A stretch of DNA of 64,000 nucleotides. Source: Pomphorhynchus laevis. Lineage: Eukaryota > Acanthocephala > Palaeacanthocephala > Echinorhynchida > Pomphorhynchidae. The position numbers and the translations under genes were made by a program. The notes below the pieces were generated by a model, which searched no databases, was not told the DNA's origin, and was given only the letters and a program-made list of their open reading frames with translations. This document shows, one piece after another, positions 12,274 through 22,371 of the stretch (its first letter is position 1; each line of letters begins with the position of its first letter). The stretch is taken from contig WNNJ02001288.1 of assembly GCA_012934845.2 (NCBI GenBank), forward strand, positions 1 through 64,000, written 5' to 3'.

Positions 12274-12469
12274 TTGTATTCCTTCAAAAATAATGTAGGT
12301 CCTTTTACAACCAAAATCATAGCCGTCGATCTATTGATAATAATATCTGCATATTCACTGCAATAATTACGCAAAAGGTCGTAAATCGCAAAACGACCAG
12401 CAATCGTTCCCGACTAAGCTCAAATATCACGGCCAATTTTGCACTATTAGTATCCTATGTTAAAATGAG

Positions 12470-12660
12470 ATTTATTTTTACATTGCAAATACGTGCCGGC
12501 GCTCGCTTACATGACCACAACAACAAGAAAATCTAAATCATGTTTCAAGGAGTTGGGTGCGGAGGCGGCATTTGAATGCAATAAAGGAGGGAGCGCAGCC
12601 AACGTCGAGTGGGAACTGATTCCAGGCGAGTGGAGCGGAGAATATTATGAGCGATTCAGT
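12470..12660 (-). mobile_element. LINE family A, 3' end fragment
   Basis: Co-linear with 59,440-59,620. On the minus strand it holds the last codons of ORF2, the GTCATGTAAGCG segment, a decayed version of the terminal stem-loop and an ATTTGCAATGTAAAAATAAA tail. It is about 190 bases long, so a short 5'-truncated insertion. The stem has lost base pairing relative to the other copies, suggesting greater age. Confidence 0.75.
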
Positions 12661-13436
12661 TATTGCTGCTCAAATGTTGCATTTTCAAGTGTCTACCCGA
12701 TTCTCATTTATTTTATTGATCAATATTTTCTTAACGCCGACACCCTTTTCATCCGCACGGTGATCTTATTCATTCCATGATTTAATCGATCTGTGTGATA
12801 GTCTGGTAAGCCTCGAGCAATGGCCATGTAATAATGTTTTAGTCCATGGAATGACCCCTTTATAATCGTTTATAAAGTTATTTAGTCAATAATTATTTAT
12901 AAGTCACGATATTACTTAATTGTGACTTATAAATGAGATATAAATTTGTTGTGAGTGACGAGTCATTCAAATGATAAATCGATAAATCGACCAGCTTAAA
13001 TCTAAATGGTTGCATGTCAATCATCTTTGTAAAATTGCTCCGACACACCATATCACGGATTAAAACCAGCTTGGAGAACTGTATATTGAATTGTGGTTGC
13101 AATATTAAAATTGTGGTTACAATATAAGAAGTGAATTGTACCGGTCCTCGAAACAATAAAAACTAAATTCACTGTTATTTTATAATAACAAGCGAATCTG
13201 TAAGCCAATAATGCCTTACCGATTTTAATTTATAATTTCTAATATGGTTAAAAATATTAACCAGCTTTAAGTAAATGTTACGAAATACATTTCATTTCTT
13301 TGCATATCTTAATACAGTTATAGTATACAATCTATTGATTGACTTTATAATGTTTTTTAAACGATTTGCTGTAAGATAAATGCCACTAACGTAAGTCTGT
13401 TACAATTACATTCGAGTGCCATCTAATCCTATGTAT
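12661..13436. other. AT-rich spacer with one perfect hairpin
   Basis: No gene is recognised. A perfect 13-base inverted repeat (12895-12907 with 12922-12934, ATTTATAAGTCAC and its complement) encloses a 14-base loop. The 87-codon minus frame at 12893-13156 overlaps this hairpin and shows no domain. Confidence 0.4.
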
Positions 13437-13449
13437 TATTATTATTATG

Positions 13450-13916
13450 TGTTCAAACGTCTAGTTATCTCCAACATTTGGTAGCTCTTGAGACTAAATT
13501 CTTAAACGTGGATCATGATTTAGCCAATTCTCCTGTGTACCTGCAAAACAGTTGGAGATCACCGTTAAATGTGAAACGCCCATTGATATGGAGGTTATCT
13601 ATTCATGGTTTTCATGATAACTACTGTCGCCGACTTCTCGCTTGTCATCGCCGTGATTCTTCTTGTATATGCCGCTTCTGTGCTTCTTCCTGTGATGCAT
13701 TGCTCCATGCTCTAGCCTGCCCTCAACTCAGCCTTATGTCACTTCAAGAGATTAATGATCTTCGTCATTGATCAAAAAAAACGACGCATTAAGAAGACAA
13801 TATGTATACTTCAAATTTTGTTGATTCTGACTAATTTCCTATTTTGTAATTATTTGCCCAGCCGAAAGGCGGAACGGGAAATAAAACTCTGTATTATTAT
13901 TATTATTATTATTATT
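13450..13916 (+). mobile_element. LINE family C, 3' fragment C1 with (ATT)n tail
   Basis: A 5'-truncated insertion. The frame 13478-13771 encodes the last 97 residues of the family C ORF2, including W-R-L-S-I-H-G-F-H-D and a C-x2-C-x8-H-x3-C zinc-binding motif (CRFCASSCDALLHALAC). The 3' UTR has a GCC-GAAA-GGC mini-hairpin followed by GGGAAATAAAACTCTG and an (ATT)8 tail at about 13,893-13,916. It starts immediately after another ATT run (13,437-13,449). Confidence 0.82.
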
Positions 13917-14281
13917 GGTTGGAGATCACCGTTAAATGTGAAACGCCCATTGATATGGAGGTTATCTATTCATGGTTTTCATGATAACTACTGTCGCCGA
14001 CTTCTCGCTTGTCATCGCCGTGATTCTTCTTGTATATGCCGCTTCTGTGCTTCTTCCTGTGATGCATTGCTCCATGCTCTAGCCTGCCCTCAACTCAGCC
14101 TTATGTCACTTCAAGAGATTAATGATCTTCGTCATTGATCAAAAAACGACGCATTAAGAAGACAATATGTATACTTCAAATTTTGTTGATTCTGACTAAT
14201 TTCCTATTTTGTAATTATTTGCCCAGCCGAAAGGCGGAACGGGAAATAAAACTCTGTATTATTATTATTATTATTATTATT
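13917..14281 (+). mobile_element. LINE family C, 3' fragment C2, near-identical to C1
   Basis: It starts directly at the end of the C1 ATT tail and repeats C1 from GGTTGGAGATCACCG to the ATT tail at 14,258-14,281. Apart from a length change in an A run (AAAAAAAA against AAAAAA) no difference was noticed over about 365 bases. It is either a very recent second insertion into the microsatellite tail or a tandem duplication of the C1 3' end. Confidence 0.82.
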
Positions 14282-16464
14282 GTTGCTTTGCATCTACTCA
14301 GAAACCGACGTGCTCACCATTCAAAATTCCTCTGTATTTGCGTCAACTTCGTAGTAAACTCATTGCTATGCATAAACTTCCGACATTCAGAGCACGCGAA
14401 AGTAAGGAATATAGGGACTTAAAGTTGATCTATCGATCTTCTATTAATTGTTTGAAAGACAAGCATTTTAAGACCGAAGAACAACGTATTTTAAAGGATG
14501 CTGAAATATACCCTTGGAAGTTGAAAGTTAGACAACTTGCATTATCATCTAAGATTCCTCTTGATAAGTGGGAAAATCATTTCAGGGCTGTTTTGTACGA
14601 TCCCTTGAATGAATATGTTTCTTCTTCGTATCCTTTATTACTTTCACAATTCTCCTTTACGGAAATAAATCATGACATTGATCAGATCTTAAATTCTCCA
14701 TTTACTCTTCAGGAGTTAAGAGCTTGTGTATTTTCTATATCGATAAGAAAGGCGGCTGGCCCTGATGGGTTATGCATAGAGCATATCAAACAGTCTCTAC
14801 ATATATTAGAGCCATTCTGGTTGGGGCTTTACAATTCTATTCTGTTTGGATGTCCTATTCCTAAGTCCTGGAAAGAAGCGACCATAAAAGTTATGTATAA
14901 AGGCAAAACAGATCCTTTATCTACGAACTCTTATCGAGGAATAGCCTTAACAAATCATGCCTATAAACTATTGACTTCGCTAGTTCACCGTCGTATTATG
15001 CGATCATGTGGTTCACGTATAGCGAATGAACAATATGGATTTCGACCAGGTAGATCTACAGTTGGGGCGATTTCTACTTTAAGAGAAAGGGTAAAACAGC
15101 GTTTCGCAGCAAATTCATGCATGTATGCGTTATTTATTGATTTTACAAAGGCGTTTGACTCTGTGAATCGGTCTCTCTTACTAAGCAAGCTTCATTTCGA
15201 GTTTCACATACGCGGTCCAATGTTAAAACTACTTGCAGCCATATTGTCGCCTAATGAAATTCGTATTTCGGATGGACTGCAATTGTCACAACACTTGATC
15301 CAAAATCGAGGGGTGTTACAAGGGGATCCTTTAAGCCCGCTGCTTTTCACGCTATTCGTTAGTGACCTTCCCTTCTTTGTTTGTCAAAGCGGTAGATCCA
15401 GCTGCATAATGTATGCAGATGATTTAGTCATACTTTCTCATGATATTGATTCAGCAACAATGTCATTGAATCGTCTAGATACCTACTGCACACAAAATTT
15501 TATAGTGGTAAATCTAGATAAGTCCCGAGCTATAAAATTCAGGAAGGGTGGCCGTCTACGCGGTGATGACTCATTGCAATATCGAAATAGCAATTTTGAA
15601 TTTTGTTGTGAGTATTCCTACCTTGGTATTGTTTTAAATTCGAAATGGACATTCTCGAAACATATTTCCAACAAGTGTGTCAAGGCAACTGAAAGAATGT
15701 ATTCCTTCAGAAACATAGGTAATTTGTCCTTCGACGGTGCCCTAAAATTCTTTAAGGTGATGATCCTTCCTATATTGACATATGGTATTCAGGCGATCTG
15801 GCTTGATCTTACTACTGCTAATTTCCGCAAATTTGATTCGCTTCAATGGAGGTATATTAAACGTATCACAGGGCTCTCACCCATGACCTCTTCGACATTA
15901 GTGTCAGCGTTATCTCAACTCTCATCGTGTGCGTATACCTTTGCAAATTCGTTTAATCTGCCTATAACACCGGCACTCTCGATCCATCTCAGCAATACGC
16001 AGATTTCTGTTGCAAAACTTGATCCTGCTATTTATTGCACTCCGGTATTTCTTCAGAATAATTGGAAAATGCCATTTAATGCAAACCGACCGCTTGTTTG
16101 GAGAATATCTACTCATGGTTACCATGACAAATTTTGTATGATCAGGTTGCCTTGTCATTCAAGAAATTCTGATTGTTACTGTCGTTTCTGTGGACTTTCA
16201 TGTTGTGACCTTCTCCATCTGTTTTCATGTTCAGTTCTTTCTACATGGAGTTTGCGCAAAGTAGATTCGATATCGTCATTTCGTAACGTTCCCACAACTT
16301 CTGCACACTTTTCGTCCTCGTGATGGATGACGACTAGCTCGATAAGTACAATAATAAGCTGACATTTTTGTATATAAATTGACTGTATTTTCTACCTCCA
16401 TCGCTTACAAGCGGAAGTGAGGAAAATAAAATTTCTCAGATTATTATTATTATTATTATTATTA
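14282..16464 (+). mobile_element. LINE family C, copy C3 with an open RT frame
   Basis: It begins exactly where the C2 ATT tail ends and finishes in its own (ATT)n tail at 16,441-16,464 after a CGCTT-AC-AAGCG hairpin and GGAAAATAAAATTTCTCAG. It lacks the 5' part of ORF2 (no endonuclease), so it is a 5'-truncated insertion of about 2.2 kb. Three family C insertions are thus stacked head to tail, each beginning in the ATT tail of the one before. C3 differs from C1 and C2 in many residues, so it is another subfamily. Confidence 0.85.
14284..16323 (+). CDS. Family C ORF2 fragment: intact reverse transcriptase with C-terminal zinc motif
   Basis: Open from the element's 5' truncation point to the stop at 16,323; the first ATG is at 14,338 (661 codons) but the frame is open from about 14,284. 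RT motifs in order: IRKAAGPDGL (fingers), NSYRGIALTNHAYK, EQYGFRPGRST, L-F-I-D-F-T-K-A-F-D (catalytic Asp), GVLQGDPLSPLLF and I-M-Y-A-D-D-L-V-I-L (catalytic Asp pair). A C-x2-C-x8-H-x3-C motif (CRFCGLSCCDLLHLFSC) lies about 35 residues before the end. The N-terminal endonuclease is missing. A frame of this length without a stop in a 5'-truncated copy implies recent insertion. The clade is unsure; the RT resembles the CR1/L2/Jockey assemblage more than R2. It is not expected to be a functional gene because it lacks its own start. Confidence 0.85.
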   Translation, partial: CFASTQKPTCSPFKIPLYLRQLRSKLIAMHKLPTFRARESKEYRDLKLIYRSSINCLKDKHFKTEEQRILKDAEIYPWKLKVRQLALSSKIPLDKWENHFRAVLYDPLNEYVSSSYPLLLSQFSFTEINHDIDQILNSPFTLQELRACVFSISIRKAAGPDGLCIEHIKQSLHILEPFWLGLYNSILFGCPIPKSWKEATIKVMYKGKTDPLSTNSYRGIALTNHAYKLLTSLVHRRIMRSCGSRIANEQYGFRPGRSTVGAISTLRERVKQRFAANSCMYALFIDFTKAFDSVNRSLLLSKLHFEFHIRGPMLKLLAAILSPNEIRISDGLQLSQHLIQNRGVLQGDPLSPLLFTLFVSDLPFFVCQSGRSSCIMYADDLVILSHDIDSATMSLNRLDTYCTQNFIVVNLDKSRAIKFRKGGRLRGDDSLQYRNSNFEFCCEYSYLGIVLNSKWTFSKHISNKCVKATERMYSFRNIGNLSFDGALKFFKVMILPILTYGIQAIWLDLTTANFRKFDSLQWRYIKRITGLSPMTSSTLVSALSQLSSCAYTFANSFNLPITPALSIHLSNTQISVAKLDPAIYCTPVFLQNNWKMPFNANRPLVWRISTHGYHDKFCMIRLPCHSRNSDCYCRFCGLSCCDLLHLFSCSVLSTWSLRKVDSISSFRNVPTTSAHFSSS

Positions 16465-16554
16465 TGTAGACAACGTTACGAGCATAGCTCACAGTTGCTG
16501 ACAAATCGATAGTCAAAATAAAAGAAAAAGAGAAAATCAAAAACAAATCAGTTA

Positions 16555-16890
16555 ACAATTTAAAATAATCTGTCGTTTAAAGAGCTCACGAGTTCCCGCA
16601 TTTACAATATCATCGCTTAAACGATTCCATGAATTTATTATTCACTGTCCAAATTGAATCGTCCTAGAATGTACTATTCGTTGGCGACTAAGATTAAACG
16701 AGTGACCTCGCAAAGCTCGAGTTGATCGAATGTTGAAGAGCCCACGCAACACATGGTGTTCATTGTGAAATACCTCCCATACAAGACACAGATCCCGCGA
16801 GTCACGAATATCACATAATGACTGCATATTTAAAGACCGAAGACGGTCCTCGTAAGGAAGTTCTCTCAATATAAGAAGTGACAATATAAG
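16555..16890 (-). mobile_element. LINE RT C-terminal remnant
   Basis: The minus strand encodes LPYEDRLRSLNMQSL, then R-G-H-S-F-N-L, then N-S-W-N-R-L-S-D-D-I and F-K-R-Q. This is the common C-terminal module of CR1/L2/RTE-like ORF2 proteins. It is a 5'-truncated and decayed copy of a lineage different from A, B and C; the closest in the window is the element at 31.7-34.5 kb. Confidence 0.65.
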
Positions 16891-16899
16891 GTTACAATA

Positions 16900-17045
16900 T
16901 AAGAAGCTATGCTATCAGGTTTCGGCCCCTAACTCCTCTATCCAACATAGCAGCGGGGCCAAATACATGCTAATGATGTATTTCCTCTGAAATAACTATC
17001 TAGTATCTTATTCTAATTCAAAGTATATTATTTAGTACTTTACCT
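16900..17045. repeat. Dispersed repeat, second copy at 36.58 kb (Penelope-associated)
   Basis: About 140 bases with a diverged copy at 36,582-36,730. Shared landmarks are a CTATG(C/T)TATCAG start, a G(C/T)GGGGCC block, GCTAATGA, TATTTCCTCTGA and a TATATTATTTA end. Because the second copy lies at the 3' side of a Penelope-like element, this may be the terminal repeat of that family left on its own. The link is inferred from position only. Confidence 0.55.
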
Positions 17046-17307
17046 ACCATCTTGCTTCTCTCGATTTGCCTACAATTTATTGTCGTGTTCAAATTCGTCT
17101 TCTTATCGTTGCTTTCCGCCTTGTAACTTTTCATACCCCTTCATTTCTCAACCTTCCTTTTCTTGATAATTCTCGTCCTGTTTACTGTTCCTTGCGTTCC
17201 TGTAATTCCCTTCTTTTACATGTCCCAAACTACTCTACCTCCTTTGGACTCCGCTCCTTCCTGGTGGCTGCTCCTCTATCGTGGAATCATCTGCCCATTC
17301 ATATACG
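17046..17307 (+). mobile_element. LINE family A relative, 3' part (left piece, split by LTR element)
   Basis: The frame 17066-17307 encodes the ORF2 C-terminus of a family A relative: RIRLLIVAFRL-like start, S-F-L-N-L-P-F-L-D, L-L-L-H-V-P-N-Y-S, G-L-R-S-F-L-V-A-A and SWNHLPIHIR, all aligning with the end of the copy at 59.5 kb. It stops at the insertion point of the Ty3/gypsy element and resumes at 21,113 after the duplicated ATACG. Confidence 0.85.
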
Positions 17308-17397
17308 TGTAATAAAAGAGAGCTTTCCAAGATAAGCTTTATCAAAATCAATCTAAAACAACATAATACAGATTAGTTAATAGAAAATCATATATCA
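17308..17397 (-). repeat. 3' LTR of the Ty3/gypsy element (90 bp)
   Basis: Matches 21023-21112 with one difference. It starts TGTAATAAAA and ends ATATATCA on the plus strand. Ninety bases is very short for a Ty3/gypsy LTR. Confidence 0.95.
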
Positions 17398-20300
17398 TTC
17401 TTCTCGCCTTTTCCTATTGAATGTAGCTCAACTTCGTAGTCGCGTAAATACGAAGGTAGTCGTCTCTGTCGCATCGGTTTGCAAGTTGTATGATTGTCGT
17501 CTAAGCGATTTATATTCTCGGTACACTCGTCATTTTGAGAACATGTGTCGATCGAATTTTGTGATATTTTGTGTATCTGGTATCCCGATAAAAATCGTTG
17601 ATAGACGCTTCGGGGTTATTTTCGTTTGTTTCGATGGATCCTTCTCCTTGTGCTAATTTACTATTTGAAACAGTCACGATCTTTCCATCATCTCTAGAGA
17701 CACGACTATAATAAGGATTGGATGCTATCACAATAGCTTCATCAACTTTATTGTCATATTTGCCAGCTCTATCATTCTTCATCCAAACAGATGAATTTGG
17801 AATAAGCCAATGTGGCAAATCATTGATATTTATCATTCGACGCTGAAAACCAAACATTCGTTCATGTGGTGTAAAATTGGTACTGGTCGAGAGTAAACTA
17901 CGAACTGCATTGAGCGCTTGAGGTAACATATCCTGCCAATTTTCTATAGGCAAATTGCACGATTCCAACGAAGCTGTTATAGACGACCAAATGATCCCAT
18001 TGTATCGTTCGACAAGTCCGTTTCCCTGTGGATGATAAGCACTCGAATGACTCTGTGCAGTACCATGTGAAAACAAAAATTCTCGTAGTTCGTTTGACAT
18101 AAAGGATTTTCCACGATCGCTGTGTATGTAAGCTGGTGGACCGAACATGCAAAATAGCGACTTCAGACACTTGATTACAGTGGTAGACGACATATCTCTG
18201 CAGGGAAATACGAATGGGAACCTTGAATATTCATCGATGATACACAAGGCATAAATGTTTTCATTGTTTGAAGGCACAGGACCTTTGAAATCGATATTCA
18301 GCCTTTCAAATGGTCTAGTGGCCTTGACTAGCTGTCCCATTGCTGCTGGTTGATAAAAGCGAGGTTTAAGACGACGGCATATTTTACATTTTCCAACCAT
18401 CTCGCGAATATCGTCTATTCCATATGGTAAATTCATCGTTTTAACGTAATGGTGCAAACGGATTATACCGGCATGGCAGAGTTTATCATGTAATTGATAC
18501 AAATGGGAGACATTAGCATTGCACAAAATTGCATTATCTCGTGACAGGGCGTCCGCACATTCATTCTGCGATCCGGGTCTGTAAATAATGTCGAAGCGAT
18601 AAGGTGACAATTCAATCTTCCAACGTGCAAATTTATCAGCTTTGATTTTGCTGCATTTATGATTTCCAAACATCATGCTAACAGATCTTTGATCTGTTAT
18701 TAACTTAAAAGGACGATTTGTGAGATGGTGTCTCCAATATCGAACGCTTTCGACAACTGCCATTGCCTCTAGTTCTATAGCTGATTGTTTTCGTTGTGAG
18801 TTTGAAAGCGATCGGGAGAAAAACGCAACAGGTCGAGAATCTTGACTTAGTATAGCACCAATAGCACAATTCGATGCATCGGTCTCAACGACAAATTCTT
18901 TATAAGGGTCAATAGCTGCAAGTGATGCAGATGCAATATCGTTTTTAAGATTTTTTATCGCACATGTCACTTCATCATTGAGTGGAAACAAAATAACATT
19001 TAATAGAGGCTTAATTTTGAGTGAAAAGTTCTCGATCCACTTTGCATAATGAGCGAACATTCCACACATCCTTTTTAACGACTTCTGATCGTGTGGATTT
19101 TGCATCTCCATTAGTGGTTTAACTCTGCTCGGGTCAGGACGGATAGTGCCTTGCGAAATTAAGTAGCCCAAAAAACAAATCGTTTCTAATTGGTATTCAG
19201 ACTTTTGCTTTGAAATTGTCAGATTTAGCGAATTGGCAATTTTCATGAAACAATTTAGACGTTCGTTATGTTCTTCGACAGTATTACCGCAAATTATAAT
19301 GTCATCAAGATAAGCATATGTTCCCGTCAAATTCTTTTCTTCGATAACTGAATTCATCAGTCGTTGAAAACAGGGAACAGCATTAGTAATACCGAAGGGC
19401 AATCGACAAAATTGCCACAGACGTCCATTGGCTTCAAAGGCTGTGTACGGTCTATCTTGCTTTCGAATAGATACTTGATGATAGGCAGACGATAAATCAA
19501 GTCTTGAAAAAAACTTTAAAAGTCGATACCCTGTCTATAATCGCTTGAATATTCGGTAAGGGGTATGCGTCTAATTGAGTATAGTAATTGATTGTACGGG
19601 AATAATCTATAACCATTCGTGGCTTGTGAAGCTGAGAACGAACGACAAGTACTTGAGATCTCCACGGTGATCTGCTTTGCTCAATTATTCCATAGTTTTG
19701 CAAATTTTGAATCTCCTTTCGTATAAAACCGAGATCATCATAATTATAACGTCTAGATTTTGATGCAATGGGTTTTACATTTGAAGGTAGATTAGGAAAT
19801 AGGTCAGGAGCTTCTAGTTTGGCAGACTGAATGTGATTGATTTGCACCGATGATGACTGTCCATTAAAATTTAAAGTAAGAGATTTCAATTTTGACAAAA
19901 AATCGAGACCAATAATTACCGGAAAACATAATCTATCCATCGCGAAAAACTTTACAGTTTTATATGAGATTCCATTAAAAACCATATCTACGATACAATA
20001 TTCGGTGATTTGCTTAGTTGTTGATTTCGTAGCCATTACTACGTGTTCATTGCACTTCAATTTTGAAAGATTTAATAAGTGTACAGTCGAAGAATCGATA
20101 AAATTGTGCGTGCTACCAGTATCAATAAGTGCCACAATTTGTTGAGATTGAATTTCTACTGTCTCAGTGCATTTCATCAGTTGATTTGACAAACGTGGAG
20201 AGATGCGAGACGAAAGGCATTCCAGGGTCGCAGTGATATGCGAAGTTTTCGATGACTTACACACTGATGCAAAATGTCCTTTTTTTCCACATTGATAGCA

Positions 20301-21022
20301 AGTAGCATTTTTAGCAGGACAAGCAGTGCGATAATGACGAGCTCGACCACAAAAGTAACAATTAAGTTGATTCGTGTGTAATACCGATTCTTTAGTGTTT
20401 GAAGGACGAATTTCAATTTTGTTAATCGATGCTGACGATGAATGATTTAGCGATATGTCGCTTTGATTTTCAGTTGTGCGAAATTGATCGGATTGAACTT
20501 GTGCGGATTCTAACGCGTATGCAAGTGTCAACATTTCTTCGAGCGAGTTGGCTTTATTTTCCAACAGTCGCTGGCGAATGTACGACGATCGGATGCCCTG
20601 TACGAAAGAATCAAGAATATGCTGTTTTCTATTCTCTAATGCAACCACATCTTTGAAATCGCATTCATCCGCAAGCGCCTCCAATTGACGAACATACTGC
20701 GACAACGTCTGATTGTCGGTTTGTGTTGAACTGTGAAGTTTATACCGAGCAAAAACTGAGTTGATTGGATGGAGCAGTATACCATCGAGTATAAAGACAG
20801 CCTCCACAAAAGTTGTACATTTTGAAATCGGCAAGTATAATCGCGTCGATAACAGATTTACCAGCAAAGAAAGTTGTTGCGCATCAGATAGGCTATCCAA
20901 ACAAGAAATAAACGATTGAAATTTTGACTTCCAATGAGACCATTCTTGAGAGGAAGAACTGCTATCAGGATCGCTTGCAAATATTTGAGGCTTCAAGAAC
21001 TTCTCCATTGATTTTGATAAAT

Positions 21023-21112
21023 TGTAATAAAAGAGAGCTTTCCAAGATAAGCTTTATCAAAATCAATCTAAAACAACACAATACAGATTAGTTAATAGAA
21101 AATCATATATCA
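21023..21112 (-). repeat. 5' LTR of the Ty3/gypsy element (90 bp)
   Basis: Upstream LTR in the sense of the element. One base inside it lies a 15-base segment (21007-21021) that is the exact reverse complement of LTR positions 21053-21067. This occupies the usual primer-binding position, and the gag start codon overlaps it. No match to a tRNA 3' end beginning TGG is seen there. Confidence 0.95.
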
Positions 21113-21245
21113 ATACGCAAATCAACTTCCCTGCAGTGCTTCAAACGACAAATCCGATCCCATTTTAACAATTTAACTGCTTGACTTTCTCATTTTTGTT
21201 TGTGGACTTGTAAGCGTACAGCTTGTACGCATTTGCCACATTAAA
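21113..21245 (+). mobile_element. LINE family A relative, 3' end (right piece, split by LTR element)
   Basis: Continues the ORF2 C-terminus interrupted at 17,307, with the stop at about 21,184, followed by the 3' UTR GGACTTGTAAGCGTACAGC, a perfect GCGTAC/GTACGC stem (21214-21219 with 21225-21230) and ATTTGCCACATTAAATAAA. This is the same terminal arrangement as the other family A copies, with a compensatory base-pair change in the stem. Confidence 0.88.
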
Positions 21246-21249
21246 TAAA

Positions 21250-21510
21250 TTTGTATTATTTTTATCCATTCATAAAAATTTGCCACTTAAGAGTTTAAAT
21301 TTATTCTTTATATTATTGTGTTGATTTATATATTTTACTATTTTCTGCTTGATGTTATTTTTATAATAACCTAGTTTAAAATACGCATCTAATAAATTAT
21401 TTAAATGATTTCGAATAAAACCAATATTTTTACATATTATGGCAATTCTTAAAATTTCATTATTTAATGTATTATATTTTATATTCTATGGTATGCATAT
21501 AATATAAATT
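21250..21510 (-). mobile_element. Penelope-like element fragment
   Basis: About 250 bases closely similar to 36,885-37,190, from a TTATCCATNCATAAAAA start to a TATGGTATGCAT end. In the 36-38 kb element this part lies just downstream of the RT palm and encodes the following helical segment. The fragment is broken and begins directly after the family A tail. Confidence 0.7.
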
Positions 21511-22112
21511 AAATTTTACAGAATTTGTATTCTGTTGGCGTATATGTTGATGATTTCACTAATGTTTTTTACTGTTTCATATTGAATTCATTTTACAGAT
21601 AAGATTATTCGATTCCCAAGCGACATCTATGTTTATAAGGTTTGTTATAAATTAATTCAAATGTAAATTTTTGTATTAAATAGTGACTTGGTATTTTCTA
21701 TTAACGGGGGATTATTCCAGGAAAAACCTCGATTTTTCTTTTATTGTTTTGTTTTCAAAAATAACGTTTAAAATTATCCAAAGGGTAGATATCTAACTAG
21801 ATAATATACAAGGTCTAATCGTTGTCAATAATGTATAGAATTAGGTGTTTATTTTTCAGAACACATGAGCTCTTTATGGCTTATCAAATTTATCAGCATA
21901 TAGAGTTGACGAAATAGGTAAAGTACGATTAAAATTTGCTAAATTTTGTAAAATATTATCAAATATTATCATGCAATATTATAAATATTGTTACAAATAT
22001 TATTACTTTAAATGCATTGAAGCATCAATTTAGATTAAATATAAATTAAATTATGGATTTAATTAATTTCTAATATTTTTTTATAAATTATATTAATTTC
22101 TAATATTTTTTT
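21511..22112. other. AT-rich, two short exon-like segments
   Basis: No long frame. Two segments have splice-like borders on the plus strand: 21599-21639 (preceded by TTCATTTTACAG, followed by GTTTGT) and 21860-21917 (preceded by TTTATTTTTCAG, followed by GTAAAG). They could be 5' untranslated or short coding exons of the gene starting at 22,372, but their composition does not distinguish them from chance. Left as a hint only. Confidence 0.25.
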
Positions 22113-22371
22113 TATTTTTCAGTTCACAGACATTCCTCGTAGTTCTCATACTCCGATTAAAATTAATTATTTTTTTTATTAATTAATAATAAAATTAATT
22201 AATTTAAATAATTCTTTATTTTTCTGTTTACAGACATTACTCGTAGTTCTCATACTCCGATTAAAATTAATTATTTTTTATTAATTAATAATAAAATTAA
22301 TTTAAATAATTCTTTATTTTTCTGTTTACAGACATTACTCGTAGTTCTCATACTCCGATTAAAATTAATTA
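22113..22371 (+). repeat. Three tandem units, each containing a 3' splice-site-like sequence
   Basis: Units of about 100 bases begin near 22,113, 22,206 and 22,311; the third is cut short by the ATG at 22,372. Each has a T-rich tract ending in ACAG, then ACATT(A/C)CTCGTAGTTC and TCATACTCCGATTAAAATTA. Units two and three are almost identical (TTTCTGTTTACAG at 22,221-22,233 and 22,319-22,331). The third runs directly into the ATG. The arrangement looks like a recent triplication of an intron end plus exon start. Confidence 0.7.

Larger units (their letters stand above)
8450..12300 (-). mobile_element. LINE family B (Jockey/I-like), copy B2, nearly full length
   Basis: Best family B copy. On the minus strand: a short 5' leader, ORF1 (12273 to 11070) with three CCHC knuckles, ORF2 (11035 to 8579) with an APE-like endonuclease and RT, and a short 3' UTR ending near 8450 in TTAC repeats. 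The domain order and CCHC-type ORF1 fit the Jockey/I assemblage, but no RNase H domain is visible, which argues against a complete I-clade protein. Its 3' end joins the 5' end of copy B1 with at most a few bases between, so two family B elements lie head to tail. Three or four frameshifts break the two ORFs. A family A 3' fragment lies just upstream at 12.47 kb. Confidence 0.87.
17308..21112 (-). mobile_element. Ty3/gypsy-type LTR retrotransposon with 90-bp LTRs
   Basis: Young fossil element of about 3.8 kb, read on the minus strand. It has direct terminal repeats of 90 bases differing at one position, TG...CA ends and a 5-base target duplication ATACG (17303-17307 and 21113-21117). Parts by rough position: gag with two CCHC knuckles (near 20.3 kb), protease with A-L-I-D-T-G-S (near 20.1 kb), reverse transcriptase with Y-L-D-D (19.3-19.8 kb), RNase H (18.6-18.9 kb), and integrase with its zinc-binding and catalytic domains (17.9-18.5 kb). 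No envelope or chromodomain is seen. A purine-rich tract adjoins the 3' LTR (about 17,398-17,413). The coding part is broken, with about one break. LTR identity near 99% implies recent insertion. Order RT-RNaseH-integrase and the sequence motifs place it in Ty3/gypsy. Confidence 0.93.

Noticed and set aside
12893-13156. 87-codon minus-strand frame
   Set aside because: Overlaps a perfect hairpin, has no recognised motif and no splice signals; probably chance.
14284-16323. Family C as an R2/R4 (Dong) element because of its ATT tails
   Set aside because: The ORF ends shortly after the CCHC and has no restriction-like endonuclease; a related copy shows APE-like nuclease remains.
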